A DNA stretch of 18,727 nt from an uncultured Prevotellaceae bacterium (GCA_946187025.1 CAMHPM010000003.1:1-18727); one strand, 5' to 3'; counted from the stretch's first letter, positions 7,761 through 16,381 are shown. A program made the numbers and translations. Notes: generated by a model from the sequence alone, not told the origin.

Positions 7761-7975
7761 CCGATGAAATGGCCGTTTTTTGCTATCGGAAACACATCGT
7801 CTCCTTATCCGAAACGTGAGATTATGCAGGCAAAAGTTCCACCACCTGTCGATAAAATAAGGTGAGACACACGATGGCAAAGCCGCCAGAATACACGAAA
7901 AGAACACGCCGGAAACCCGGTGTGTTCTTTTGTCTTTATCGATTTTAAGCATAAAAAAGCCCGATGAAATGGCCG
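7761..7975. repeat. 15-bp direct repeat, two copies 200 bp apart
   Basis: CCGATGAAATGGCCG occurs at 7761-7775 and again at 7961-7975. The first copy starts 4 bp after the FKBP stop codon and runs into six T's, so with its GCC/GGC stem it might be a weak terminator; the second lies between the strong terminator and the next promoter. Confidence 0.75.
7898..7931 (+). terminator. Strong intrinsic terminator of the FKBP cluster
   Basis: AAAAGAACACGCCGG (7898-7912) pairs with CCGGTGTGTTCTTTT (7917-7931) around a four-base AAAC loop. The 15-pair stem has a single G-T pair. The A run on the left and T run on the right would let it work in either direction. Confidence 0.85.
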
Positions 7976-8034
7976 ATGTTACAACTTTACAAGAAATTGA
8001 CACACCTGCGCAAGCATACATTATTATAATATAC

Positions 8035-8042
8035 TAACTTTG
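8035..8042 (+). promoter_or_regulatory. -7 box for the large secreted protein gene
   Basis: TAACTTTG followed by CAGCC matches the Bacteroidota -7 consensus. No TTTG is visible at the right distance upstream. The leader to the start codon would be about 95 nt and A-rich. Confidence 0.65.
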
Positions 8043-8142
8043 CAGCCAAATAAAAAGCGACATCGCAAAAAACCGTTTCGCAAAAGAACAACAATCAAAA
8101 CCAATATTAACAACAATCCTTTAATTAAAAAAATGCAATTTT

Positions 8143-11100
8143 ATGAAGAAACTTTTTACGCTGACATTTGCCATGCTTTCATTCATGGCAATCAATGCCC
8201 AACCAACAGTCGATACATCGACATGGAAGGCAGGCGATGACGTATCCGATGCAGTCGGATTCGGCAACCGCAGTTTCGAGAGTTCGCCATGCGACTATTG
8301 GCAGTACACCAGCAATGGTGGTAACGTTACCGATACAGGTGGACTGTTTGAAATCTACAACGGAAGTGAGTGCGACCTCTGGCAATACATCTATCTGCCT
8401 GCAGGTATGTACAACTTCGAGTGCCAAGGCTATTACCGTAATGGTAATTCATGGTCGGAAGACCCTGGTACATGGAGCAACGGTAGCTGGGTGAACCGCG
8501 CTCAGATGTATGTTGAAGCTGGTACCTACGACATCGACTCTGAAGAGTTCGTGCAGTCGGGTGTTGCGTTCGAAGGATGGCTCATGCCACGTCTGTTCGA
8601 CATCCAGGAAGACCAACTCTACTGGGGACCTCAGGATGGTGAAGAAGGATGGCCAGGATGGGACATGTCTGACGGATATTACAACAACACAACCTACGGA
8701 CCTACATCTATCCCAGGTTCGCTCATTTGGTTCGCCAGCGACAAGTATCTGCCTTACAGTGACGACACCGAGGAAATCTACTACAACACCGTGACATTCT
8801 TCGTAACAGAAGACACATGGGTGAAGTTAGGTGTTCGCAAGCCAGGCGTGAAGGATGCCGATACATTCATGGCAACCAACTTCAGCCTCATCTATCAAGG
8901 CGATGCAGGCGAGCAGGCTCAGATTGCACTGGCACTCAAGTCGCTCAATGCCGCTCAGGAAAAGGCAGAAGCATTGGCTGAAAGCATCTTCGGCGAATAC
9001 GTAGGACTCGGAACCCTCTGCCAAGACGTTGTGATGACCTACGAATACGACGACACCAACCTCGAAAGCATTGCCGAGGCAACCGAGGCTTATCGCAACA
9101 TGTTGGTTGATTTCAACAACGCACTCCGCGATGCACGTGCCCTCACATCACTCATCAAGAGTGCTGAAACACTTGCCGAATCAACCGATTACACTGGCAA
9201 GCCTGCATTCCTCGAGGCTATCGAAGCTGCAAAAGCAGTGGAAGCAGACGGTAACGAAGGTGATGTAACTATCACCGACTTCAGTGCATACGCTGAAGCA
9301 AAGGCTGCACTGGCCGACGCGCAGGTGGCTTACATCCTCAGCCAGGAAGTAACAGGCGGATACAGCGACTACTCATACGTAATCAAACAACCATTCTTCA
9401 CCGATGCCGCTTACATACCTACATGGGATGAAGAGTCACAGGAATACAAGTTTGCAGATGAGATAGAGAGCACATGGATGACTATTCAAGAGCAAGGCTA
9501 TGCTGATGCCAAGGCAGCCAACCCTGACTGGATTCCAATCTGCGACGAAATCAACATTTCAACCAACGAGGCTGACGAGAACTGCTGGGTAATCCACTCA
9601 ACCACATGGCACGGAGGTGGCCCTGCCGGCGTGACCATGCAGCACGGATATCCAGCTGTAGGTGGATGGACAGCAAATCCAACAGGTAACCCAGAACTCC
9701 TGTGGCAGGTTATCACCGACCTTCCTGATGGATACTACTCTATGTCTGCACTTATGTGTAACGTACAGGAACTCTCCGACCTGCAATATGTATTTATTGA
9801 AGGCACCGACGGTGTGACAGAGAAAGCTACACTCAGCAAGCAGGCACAAGGCTGGTGGGGCGGATGGAACCGCAACAGCGTGTGGGAGAAACTTACCACA
9901 GGCATGGTGAAGGTTAGCGACGGCCGCGTGAAGATAGGCTCAAGCTCCGACTCATTCTATGCAGTTACAGGATTCCAACTCTACTACTATGGTGAAAATC
10001 CTGACTTCTCGTCTATGATTCAGCAGAAGCTCGCTGAAATCCAGGCCGACGCCCTCAACAAGCTCACATTCCCTGGCGACGTTACTAAGGTTGACGAACT
10101 GCTTGCAAGTGTGAAACTGCCAGTCGAGGGATTCGAGGCTTACGATGCAGCAAACAAAGCTTTGGCCGAAGCCGCAGATTACATCGATGCAGCATACAAG
10201 TATATCGAAGGCTGGAACCTGCTCGACCAGGTTGTAAACGACCAGTCAGATTATGAAACATCTGCTCCTGAGTATGACATCCTCGAGAATGTATTCAACT
10301 ACGTGATGATGATTGGTGCCAACGAAGGCGACACTTATCTCACAGCACAGAAGGCAACCGACGACTACAACGCACTCAAGGGCTATATGAGCTACCGCAA
10401 TGGTATTGCAAGCGCAGCAGTTTGGAACAGTGCCATCACTGAAATCATCGAGCGTCACAACAACACACTCAAGGAAGCTGAGGTTATCGATGCAGAACTC
10501 GTTGCAACACTGCGTGCAGAACTCGAGGCAGCATACGAAAGTGCAATGACCGACAAGAACGCACAGCTCTTCGCTGAACTCGGTGCCGACAAGGCAACTG
10601 TTGACAACCCTGTTGAAATCACTCAGCTGCTCGTCAACCCAACATTCGACGAAGGTTCTACAGGATGGACTGGTGCCATAACTGTTGACAACAACCTGCA
10701 CAACGCAGAGCGTTTCAACACTACATTCGACATCAGCCAGACAATCGCTTCACTCCCTGCCGGATGCTACGTAGCACGCGTACAGTCATACTATCGTGAC
10801 GGCGGTGTAGGCAATGCAACAAGTGGCGGTTACTTCAATTGGTGGACTACAGCTGATGGCAACATCGACTTCTGGGACAACCACAATGTTGAATTCTATG
10901 CTAAGAGCAACCACGCAGAGCGTGTTTCTTACGTCACTTCAATCTGCAGCGAGAAATATACCGACCGCTCAATCGAGCAGATTCTCAACTCTATCGACGA
11001 CAGCAATGCTGAGCAGCTCCTCGATGACAATGGAGAGCCAGTAGTTGACGAAAACGGTAATGAAATCTGGGTTAACATCGATACACTCTGGTATCGTTAC

Positions 11101-11499
11101 GACGATGCTGAACCAAACTGGCAGTTCGACGTAACAGTGAGAGACGAAGTAGCTGAAGGCGACACTGTTTCTTACTTCTATCCAAACTCAATGACCGGTG
11201 CAAACGCTCGCTTCACTAAGAATCCAGAATCTTATCAGAACGAAGTTGCAATCATGCTCCTCGATGGTGAAAGCCTCACAATCGGTCTGCGTAAGTCGGT
11301 TGCAATCGAAAACGACTGGTGTATGTTCGACAACTTCCGTCTCTTCTACCTCGGTAAGGAAGAACCTGTTGGTATCAATGCAATCAACGGAGGCAACAAG
11401 ACTGCTGCACGTGCTATCTACAACCTGCAAGGCCAGCGCGTAAGCACTCTGCAACGTGGTATCAACATTGTTGATGGAAAGAAGATTTTCGTGAAGTAA
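8143..11499 (+). CDS. Large secreted multi-module protein with C-terminal sorting-like tail
   Basis: I cannot assign a named function to this 1118-residue protein. It has a signal peptide (MKKLFTLTFAMLSFMAINA, cleavage before QP). Three related beta-rich modules lie at about 38-254, 407-617 and 828-1072. Modules 1 and 3 share 'F(D/E)...LPAGxY...Q(G/S)YYR(D/N)G', module 2 has a related LPDGYY, and each ends in a '(K/T)(L/I)G...(N/G)FxLxY' strand (GVRKPG...NFSLIYQG; KIGSSS...GFQLYYYG; GLRKSV...NFRLFYLG). They resemble galactose-binding or carbohydrate-binding beta sandwiches. Helical acidic linkers (255-402 and 618-826) with Ala/Glu/Leu patterns recall FIVAR-type repeats. Residues 1091-1118 (IYNLQGQRV...GKKIFVK) form the short C-terminal tail seen on many Bacteroidales exported proteins. 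No catalytic motif was found, so a surface binding or adhesin role is my best guess. The start follows an A-rich leader, and a strong terminator follows the stop. Confidence 0.92.
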   Translation: MKKLFTLTFAMLSFMAINAQPTVDTSTWKAGDDVSDAVGFGNRSFESSPCDYWQYTSNGGNVTDTGGLFEIYNGSECDLWQYIYLPAGMYNFECQGYYRNGNSWSEDPGTWSNGSWVNRAQMYVEAGTYDIDSEEFVQSGVAFEGWLMPRLFDIQEDQLYWGPQDGEEGWPGWDMSDGYYNNTTYGPTSIPGSLIWFASDKYLPYSDDTEEIYYNTVTFFVTEDTWVKLGVRKPGVKDADTFMATNFSLIYQGDAGEQAQIALALKSLNAAQEKAEALAESIFGEYVGLGTLCQDVVMTYEYDDTNLESIAEATEAYRNMLVDFNNALRDARALTSLIKSAETLAESTDYTGKPAFLEAIEAAKAVEADGNEGDVTITDFSAYAEAKAALADAQVAYILSQEVTGGYSDYSYVIKQPFFTDAAYIPTWDEESQEYKFADEIESTWMTIQEQGYADAKAANPDWIPICDEINISTNEADENCWVIHSTTWHGGGPAGVTMQHGYPAVGGWTANPTGNPELLWQVITDLPDGYYSMSALMCNVQELSDLQYVFIEGTDGVTEKATLSKQAQGWWGGWNRNSVWEKLTTGMVKVSDGRVKIGSSSDSFYAVTGFQLYYYGENPDFSSMIQQKLAEIQADALNKLTFPGDVTKVDELLASVKLPVEGFEAYDAANKALAEAADYIDAAYKYIEGWNLLDQVVNDQSDYETSAPEYDILENVFNYVMMIGANEGDTYLTAQKATDDYNALKGYMSYRNGIASAAVWNSAITEIIERHNNTLKEAEVIDAELVATLRAELEAAYESAMTDKNAQLFAELGADKATVDNPVEITQLLVNPTFDEGSTGWTGAITVDNNLHNAERFNTTFDISQTIASLPAGCYVARVQSYYRDGGVGNATSGGYFNWWTTADGNIDFWDNHNVEFYAKSNHAERVSYVTSICSEKYTDRSIEQILNSIDDSNAEQLLDDNGEPVVDENGNEIWVNIDTLWYRYDDAEPNWQFDVTVRDEVAEGDTVSYFYPNSMTGANARFTKNPESYQNEVAIMLLDGESLTIGLRKSVAIENDWCMFDNFRLFYLGKEEPVGINAINGGNKTAARAIYNLQGQRVSTLQRGINIVDGKKIFVK

Positions 11500-11549
11500 T
11501 CAACAGCATAATCATGTGTGGCGCTGATACAACGCCGGCACAATAAACG

Positions 11550-11591
11550 AAAAAGGAGATGTTTCCTCGCATAGGAGCATCTCCTTTTTTT
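11550..11591 (+). terminator. Intrinsic terminator after the large secreted protein gene
   Basis: AAAAAGGAGATG (11550-11561) pairs with the CATCTCCTTTTT arm starting at 11578, with an inner TCCT/AGGA pairing around CGCAT, and a seven-T run ends at 11591. The symmetric A and T tracts allow action in both directions. Confidence 0.9.
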
Positions 11592-11676
11592 GATTTTGAT
11601 ATGCAAACCAAACATCATTTTCAACACAAACAGAGCATAAATACACCTTAATTTAATAAATAATTACACTTTTGCA

Positions 11677-11707
11677 ATTGTCGGTTATCATTTTATTACT
11701 ATCTTTG
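11677..11707 (+). promoter_or_regulatory. Promoter of the DUF4332-glycosyltransferase operon
   Basis: ATTG at 11677-11680 and TATCTTTG at 11700-11707 are 19 bp apart, a good fit to the Bacteroidota -33/-7 promoter. The A-rich leader to the start at 11775 is about 60 nt. No comparable promoter was seen further downstream up to the end of pdxB. Confidence 0.75.
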
Positions 11708-11774
11708 CAACGTATATAGAAAACAAAAATAACATTATTAACCCTAAAAACAGTATCATAAAACTGAAAAGACT

Positions 11775-12182
11775 ATGGACTACAAGATTGTCGACATCGA
11801 AGGCGTAGGCGAAGTTTATTCAGAGAAGCTCGTCGCCGCAGGAATCACCAAAGTTAGTGAACTGCTTAAGAAGTGCGCCACTCCTGCAGGCCGCAAGGCA
11901 CTTGCAGATGAAACCGGTATTTCAGGCAAACTCATCCTGAAGTGGACAAACCATGCCGATCTCTTCCGTATCAACGGCATCGGCCCTCAATTCGCCGAAC
12001 TGCTCGAGGCATCAGGCGTTGACACTGTGAAGGAACTGAAACACCGTGTAGCCGAGAACTTGCAGAAGAAACTCGAGGAAGTAAATGCTGAGAAGAATCT
12101 CTGCAATCGCGTACCAGCTGTGACTGAAGTACAGAAGATGATTGATCAGGCAAAAGAACTGCCTGCTGTGGTGACTTATTGA
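11775..12182 (+). CDS. Helix-hairpin-helix protein, DUF4332-like
   Basis: This 135-residue protein has no signal peptide and should be cytoplasmic. It carries two helix-hairpin-helix motifs, IEGVGEVYSEKLVAAGI (8-24) and INGIGPQFAELLEASGV (66-82), each followed by helices (TKVSELLKK; DTVKELKHR), the pattern of DUF4332 domains. HhH motifs of the I-x-G-(I/V)-G type usually contact the DNA backbone, but DUF4332 proteins have no established function and could bind nucleic acid or protein. The C-terminal third (about 90-135) is a charged helix with AVTEVQKMIDQAKELP. Its stop TGA shares its final A with the ATG of the glycosyltransferase gene, so the two are probably translationally coupled. It is the first gene after a good promoter. 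Confidence 0.88.
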   Translation: MDYKIVDIEGVGEVYSEKLVAAGITKVSELLKKCATPAGRKALADETGISGKLILKWTNHADLFRINGIGPQFAELLEASGVDTVKELKHRVAENLQKKLEEVNAEKNLCNRVPAVTEVQKMIDQAKELPAVVTY

Positions 12183-13447
12183 TGCGAGTACTCATCATAA
12201 ATACATCTGAAAGGATTGGCGGCGCTGCAATCGCCGCCAATCGTTTGATGGAAGCCTTGAAGAAAAATGGAGTCAAGGCAAAGATGCTTGTACGTGACAG
12301 GCAGACCGACCAGATGACCGTGAGCAACATTCGTGGCTCATGGCTCTTGCCGTTGAAGTTTGTGTGGGAACGTGCCGTCATATGGTTGAACAACGGATTT
12401 CGCAAGCGCAATATATTTCAGGTAGATATTGCAAACACCGGCACTGATATCACCAAGATGTTTGAGTTTGAGCAGGCTGACGTGATTCATCTGCATTGGG
12501 TGAACCAAGGATTCCTGTCGATAAACGACCTGGCACGCATCGTGCATTCAGGCAAACCGGTTGTAATCACAATGCACGACATGTGGTATTTTACCGGCAT
12601 TTGCCACTATTCAGCAGGATGCAACCGCTACGAAACGCAGTGTCATTCATGTCCGTTGGTCACACACGGAGGCATCGGGTGCGACCTCGCACGCCGCGTT
12701 TATAATCAGAAACGCTCAATCTACTCCGACACTAAGCTGGCATTTGTGGGATGTAGTCAGTGGATCACCGACCTGGCACGTGCCAGCCAACTCACAAAAG
12801 GGCATTTCGTAACCAATATCCCAAATGCGATAAATACCAACGTATTCCGACCTGTCGATAAGACACGTGCCCGCCAGAAACACAATCTGCCGACCGATGG
12901 CCGCCGACTGATACTTTTCGGTTCACAACGCATCACCGACGAACGAAAAGGATTCAAGCACTTGGTCGAGGCTTGTTGGAAAATCAAGCAAAACAACCCG
13001 CAACTGGCCGAAAACACAGCCGTGGTAGTGCTTGGAAGCAAGAGCGACAGCGTTAAGCAGATGTTGCCGTTCCCTGTGTTTACCATGGATTATATATCGG
13101 GAGAGCAGGACATTATGGAACTCTACAATGCTGTTGACCTCTTCGTCACACCGTCGTTGCAGGACAACCTGCCAAATACCATAGTCGAAGCAATGGCCTG
13201 TGGCACACCATGCGTCGGATTCCATGTGGGCGGAATACCCGAAATGATTGACCATCTGCAAAACGGATATGTGGCCGAATACATGAATGCCGACGATTTC
13301 TCGCGCGGCATTGAATGGTGTCTCGACCCCGAACGCTACGACTCGTTGTGCATTGCAGCTCATGTCAAGGCACAAAACACATATAGCGAAGACCGGATAG
13401 CACGTCGATATACCGAGGTATATGATATGATGCTCAATGATAAGTGA
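12182..13447 (+). CDS. Glycosyltransferase family 4 (GT-B fold)
   Basis: This 421-residue protein should transfer a sugar from a nucleotide-sugar donor, probably in polysaccharide or glycoconjugate assembly at the inner face of the membrane. The N-terminal half opens with a Rossmann strand and glycine-rich loop (MRVLIINTSERIGGAAIAA) and has a histidine-rich VIHLHW at 101-106. The C-terminal half has the phosphate-contacting region around SQRITDERKGF (248-258) and the acceptor/donor loop DNLPNTIVEAMACGTP (328-343); Asp328 and Glu336 occupy the E-x7-E positions, the first Glu being Asp, as in one GT4 subgroup. A four-cysteine cluster (Cys141, 147, 154, 157) lies in the N-domain. A TTG one codon upstream extends the frame, but I prefer the ATG at 12182, which overlaps the preceding stop by one base. 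No transmembrane helix is evident. Confidence 0.93.
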   Translation: MRVLIINTSERIGGAAIAANRLMEALKKNGVKAKMLVRDRQTDQMTVSNIRGSWLLPLKFVWERAVIWLNNGFRKRNIFQVDIANTGTDITKMFEFEQADVIHLHWVNQGFLSINDLARIVHSGKPVVITMHDMWYFTGICHYSAGCNRYETQCHSCPLVTHGGIGCDLARRVYNQKRSIYSDTKLAFVGCSQWITDLARASQLTKGHFVTNIPNAINTNVFRPVDKTRARQKHNLPTDGRRLILFGSQRITDERKGFKHLVEACWKIKQNNPQLAENTAVVVLGSKSDSVKQMLPFPVFTMDYISGEQDIMELYNAVDLFVTPSLQDNLPNTIVEAMACGTPCVGFHVGGIPEMIDHLQNGYVAEYMNADDFSRGIEWCLDPERYDSLCIAAHVKAQNTYSEDRIARRYTEVYDMMLNDK

Positions 13448-13507
13448 ATCTAATAATACAAAAGATAACTCCAGGTAAATATAAGTATATAAGAGATAAA
13501 TACCATC

Positions 13508-14257
13508 ATGTTCCTGTCTTTCATCACTGTCACATATAATGCTGCATCCACGTTGGGGCGTACTCTGCTCAGCGTGGAGGCTCAGACTTGTGGTGCCGAT
13601 ATTGAACATCTGATAATCGACGGTGCATCGACCGACGACACGCTGAATATAGCACAAGCCTATAAGCAACGCAATCCCGATCGTGACATCACAATTGTAA
13701 GCGAACCCGACCATGGACTCTACGACGCTATGAACAAGGGCTTGCATCGTGCTAAAGGCGATTATGTATGCTTTCTCAATGCAGGCGACAAGTTGCACGA
13801 CCCGCATACCGTTGAACAGATAATAGGGCAGGTGCAAACGGATGCCGCTAAAGGCATCTTTGCTGTCATCTACGGCGATACCGACGTGGTTGACAACGAC
13901 GGCAAGTTTCTGCGCAAACGCCACCTCACACCACCCGAACAGCTGACGTGGCGCTCGTTCAGCAATGGTATGCTTGTGTGTCATCAGTCGTTCTATGCGC
14001 GTCGCGAACTTTGTCCCGACTACAACACGGCTTATCGGTTCTCGGCCGATGTCGATTGGTGCATCCGTGTGATGAAAGCCGGAGCACAGCGCGGGCTCGA
14101 CAATTATTACACTCACACCGTCATGACCGACTATCTCGACGAGGGAATGACCACACGCAACCACCGTGCATCGCTTATTGAGCGGTTTAAGATTATGTCG
14201 AATCATTACGGATTCCTGTTCACTACACTGAAACATTTCACCTTCTTATTCAGATAA
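13508..14257 (+). CDS. Glycosyltransferase family 2 (GT-A fold, WcaA-like)
   Basis: This 249-residue inverting-type glycosyltransferase has the usual GT2 order: ITVTYNAASTL at the start, IIDGASTDDT (36-45) for nucleotide binding, SEPDHGLYDAMNKGL (65-79), and the metal-binding region FLNAGD (89-94), where NAGD replaces a strict DxD as is common in this WcaA-like subgroup. CHQSF (158-162) and ADVDWCIR (180-187) mark the acceptor side. The protein is shorter than multidomain GT2s and has no transmembrane segment. It follows the GT4 gene by 60 bp of AT-rich DNA in which I see no promoter, so both probably belong to one transcript and add successive sugars to the same glycan. Donor and acceptor cannot be told from sequence. 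Confidence 0.93.
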   Translation: MFLSFITVTYNAASTLGRTLLSVEAQTCGADIEHLIIDGASTDDTLNIAQAYKQRNPDRDITIVSEPDHGLYDAMNKGLHRAKGDYVCFLNAGDKLHDPHTVEQIIGQVQTDAAKGIFAVIYGDTDVVDNDGKFLRKRHLTPPEQLTWRSFSNGMLVCHQSFYARRELCPDYNTAYRFSADVDWCIRVMKAGAQRGLDNYYTHTVMTDYLDEGMTTRNHRASLIERFKIMSNHYGFLFTTLKHFTFLFR

Positions 14258-14296
14258 AACTAAACTAATTTAATCATGTACACACATTTTGTAACT

Positions 14297-16381
14297 ATGA
14301 AAAGAATCTATTCATTGGGCTTGGTGCTGATGTTCGCAATGGGCATTCAGGCACAGTCGTCTTACATTCCACGGGCTTGGTCACGCTCTACCGATGCCAA
14401 CGGGACTGTTTATTCAGAGAACGACAACCATTATTACAAACACACCAAGAGCAGTAAGCACTTCGATGTGTATTATGGTACGGGCTATGGCACGACGCCG
14501 CCCGAGCAGTTGCGTTCGTCAGATGCTCTTTATGTAGATGTTGACGACCTTCTTGAGAAAGCCGAAACGTTCTTCGAGCTCAATGTCAACAAACTCAAGT
14601 TTGCCGACCTCAATACATATTCCAAGCTCAACCAGTACAAGATGATAATATGCCTGCTCCACGACACTGGCTGGACAGCCACTGGTTCGGGCTACGACAA
14701 CACGGTAGGTGCACTTTGGGTCACACCGAGTACCTGCAAACCGGTAGGCCATACCATTGCTCACGAGATTGGCCACTCCTTCCAGTACCAGTGTTTCAGC
14801 GACCTTGGCGGTTATGCCGGATTCCGCTATCCTAATGGTAATGGTTCCGCATTCTGGGAGCAGACAGCACAATGGCAGGCAGCCAATGCTTATCCTAACC
14901 TGATGATATCGCAGAGCATCGGCTTGTGGCAGCACAACCATAACTATGCTTTCACCCACGAGTGGCAGCGCTATCAAAGCTACTGGCTGCACTACTACTG
15001 GGCCGACAAGCATGGCGTCGATGCCGTGGCTCGTGTGTGGCGTGGCGGTAAGGTTGACGGCGAAGACCCTTGTCAGGTGTATATGCGTGTGTTTGGTGTG
15101 TCGGTAAACGATTTCTACAAGGAAATCTACGACTATGCAAGCCGCATGGCCACTTACGATATCGATGCCATCCGTTCCTATGGCACTGGCAGCATCGGCC
15201 AATATACGTATAACTATGTAGATACCGACGACGGCAAGTTGCAAGTGGCATATTCCAGCTGTCCTCAGAGCACAGGCTTCAATGTCATTCCGCTTCAGGT
15301 TCCAAGTGCAGGCACAGAAATCAAGACTGTCTTTTCTGCCCTGCCTGCCGGCCGCACCAACTTGGTTGCATCCGACCCTAAGCAATATCACAATGGCGAC
15401 AGGTTCACGTCGATTAATGTTACTAAGTATAACTCGTTCTCCGGAGCCAACTACCGTGGTTTCCGTCATGGATATGTGGCATTGCTGAGCAACGGCAAGC
15501 GTGTGTATCAGTCGGTCGATACCGTCTATTCGGTTGCCCACACCACTGCCGAGCGTTATCGTGCCATGAACGACACCACTACTTTTGTTGTACCCGAGGG
15601 TACTCAACGTCTGTTCTTCATTGTTGCTCCGGCCCCTACACAGTATATCGTACACAAATGGGACGAGGATATCACCAACGACGACCAGTGGCCTTACCAA
15701 CTCGAGTTTGAGGGCACCGACATCGTCGGACATATACCCAGTGTTGACCTCAGCGACACCAGCATCCTGCCTCACGACACACAAGTGGATGTGTATGTCG
15801 GTTTCAATGCTTCTGCTGATACTTATCCTGCTACTACTTATTCGTTTACTACAGCACAAATGCGCCAAATAGGTGAGGCCCTGCGCGTGCAGCCGGCCAG
15901 CATCGGCGGGCTCCTGCGCACTTATTCTGCATCGCAGCCCAACAATTCCATACATTTCCTTGCCCTCAATGCAGCACGCAACAATGCTGTGGTCAATGGC
16001 GGCTCCACAGCCAACGGCTACGGACACTGGTTCACTGCTGCCGGCAACGTGTGTGATTGGGGTAGCAGTGCCTACGTCTATTCGGAGCTTGATGCCAACA
16101 CACTCACATTCACGCTTGGCCAATATCCGGGAAAATGCAAGAACGGCGACGTATATCAACTTGGTCAGGCATTCCGCTACAAGGACGCCAACGGCAAAGT
16201 TGCGGTGGCAAAAATCATCTTCCACATCTATATCGGAGGTGTGCCTACAGCCATCGATACAATTGATTCCGACCGTCGTCCGGCTGGAGTGTTCGACCTC
16301 ACAGGTCGCCGCCATGCAGGCACTGAGGGTCTGACACCTGGATTGTATATCATTGAAGGCAAGAAGGTGTTGGTGAAATGA
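14297..16381 (+). CDS. Secreted HExxH metallopeptidase-like protein with DUF4859 domain and sorting-like tail
   Basis: I chose ATG 14297 (694 residues) rather than in-frame ATG 14276, because it opens directly into a signal peptide (MKRIYSLGLVLMFAMGIQAQ). Residues about 40-290 look like a DUF6055-type domain with a zinc-site motif HEIGH at 156-160 (GHTIAHEIGHSFQYQ); Glu188 in FWEQTAQW is a possible third ligand. About 490-650 matches the DUF4859 pattern (GHWFTAAGNVCDWGS; LGQYPGKCKNGD). Residues about 665-694 form the VFDLTGRR...GKKVLVK tail, also present on the large secreted protein at 8143-11499. The likely role is an exported, cell-surface or extracellular zinc hydrolase; proteolysis is not proven. 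Its stop overlaps the next start by 4 nt (ATGA), so they are probably coupled. Names of the DUF families come from recall of their motifs. Confidence 0.88.
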   Translation: MKRIYSLGLVLMFAMGIQAQSSYIPRAWSRSTDANGTVYSENDNHYYKHTKSSKHFDVYYGTGYGTTPPEQLRSSDALYVDVDDLLEKAETFFELNVNKLKFADLNTYSKLNQYKMIICLLHDTGWTATGSGYDNTVGALWVTPSTCKPVGHTIAHEIGHSFQYQCFSDLGGYAGFRYPNGNGSAFWEQTAQWQAANAYPNLMISQSIGLWQHNHNYAFTHEWQRYQSYWLHYYWADKHGVDAVARVWRGGKVDGEDPCQVYMRVFGVSVNDFYKEIYDYASRMATYDIDAIRSYGTGSIGQYTYNYVDTDDGKLQVAYSSCPQSTGFNVIPLQVPSAGTEIKTVFSALPAGRTNLVASDPKQYHNGDRFTSINVTKYNSFSGANYRGFRHGYVALLSNGKRVYQSVDTVYSVAHTTAERYRAMNDTTTFVVPEGTQRLFFIVAPAPTQYIVHKWDEDITNDDQWPYQLEFEGTDIVGHIPSVDLSDTSILPHDTQVDVYVGFNASADTYPATTYSFTTAQMRQIGEALRVQPASIGGLLRTYSASQPNNSIHFLALNAARNNAVVNGGSTANGYGHWFTAAGNVCDWGSSAYVYSELDANTLTFTLGQYPGKCKNGDVYQLGQAFRYKDANGKVAVAKIIFHIYIGGVPTAIDTIDSDRRPAGVFDLTGRRHAGTEGLTPGLYIIEGKKVLVK

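Larger units (their letters stand above)
7758..8142. other. Intergenic region between FKBP cluster and large secreted protein gene
   Basis: This 385-bp gap holds a strong hairpin terminator (7898-7931), two copies of a 15-bp direct repeat exactly 200 bp apart, and a -7 box for the downstream gene. No convincing gene is present; a short plus-strand frame starting near 8040 runs out of frame into the next gene and looks spurious. Confidence 0.6.

Noticed and set aside
8040..8240. Short Lys/Arg-rich plus-strand frame overlapping the start of the large secreted protein
   Set aside because: It begins at the promoter -7 box and reads through the leader in another frame; there is no independent support.
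12179..12181. TTG as start codon of the GT4 gene
   Set aside because: The next codon is ATG, which overlaps the preceding stop in a TGATG arrangement and begins the conserved MRVLIIN strand; TTG is not needed.
12923..14236. A 437-codon minus-strand open frame opposite both glycosyltransferase genes
   Set aside because: It spans two well-supported plus-strand genes and the gap between them, and shows no recognisable motif or promoter.
14276..14296. Upstream ATG for the HExxH protein
   Set aside because: It would add MYTHFVT before a normal signal peptide starting MKR; the internal ATG at 14297 gives the standard form.
14519..16315. A 598-codon open frame on the minus strand, opposite the HExxH protein gene
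   Set aside because: It is entirely antisense to a gene with signal peptide, metal motif and conserved tail. Its translation is rich in Cys, His, Val and Ile with no domain pattern, as expected for a codon-bias shadow.
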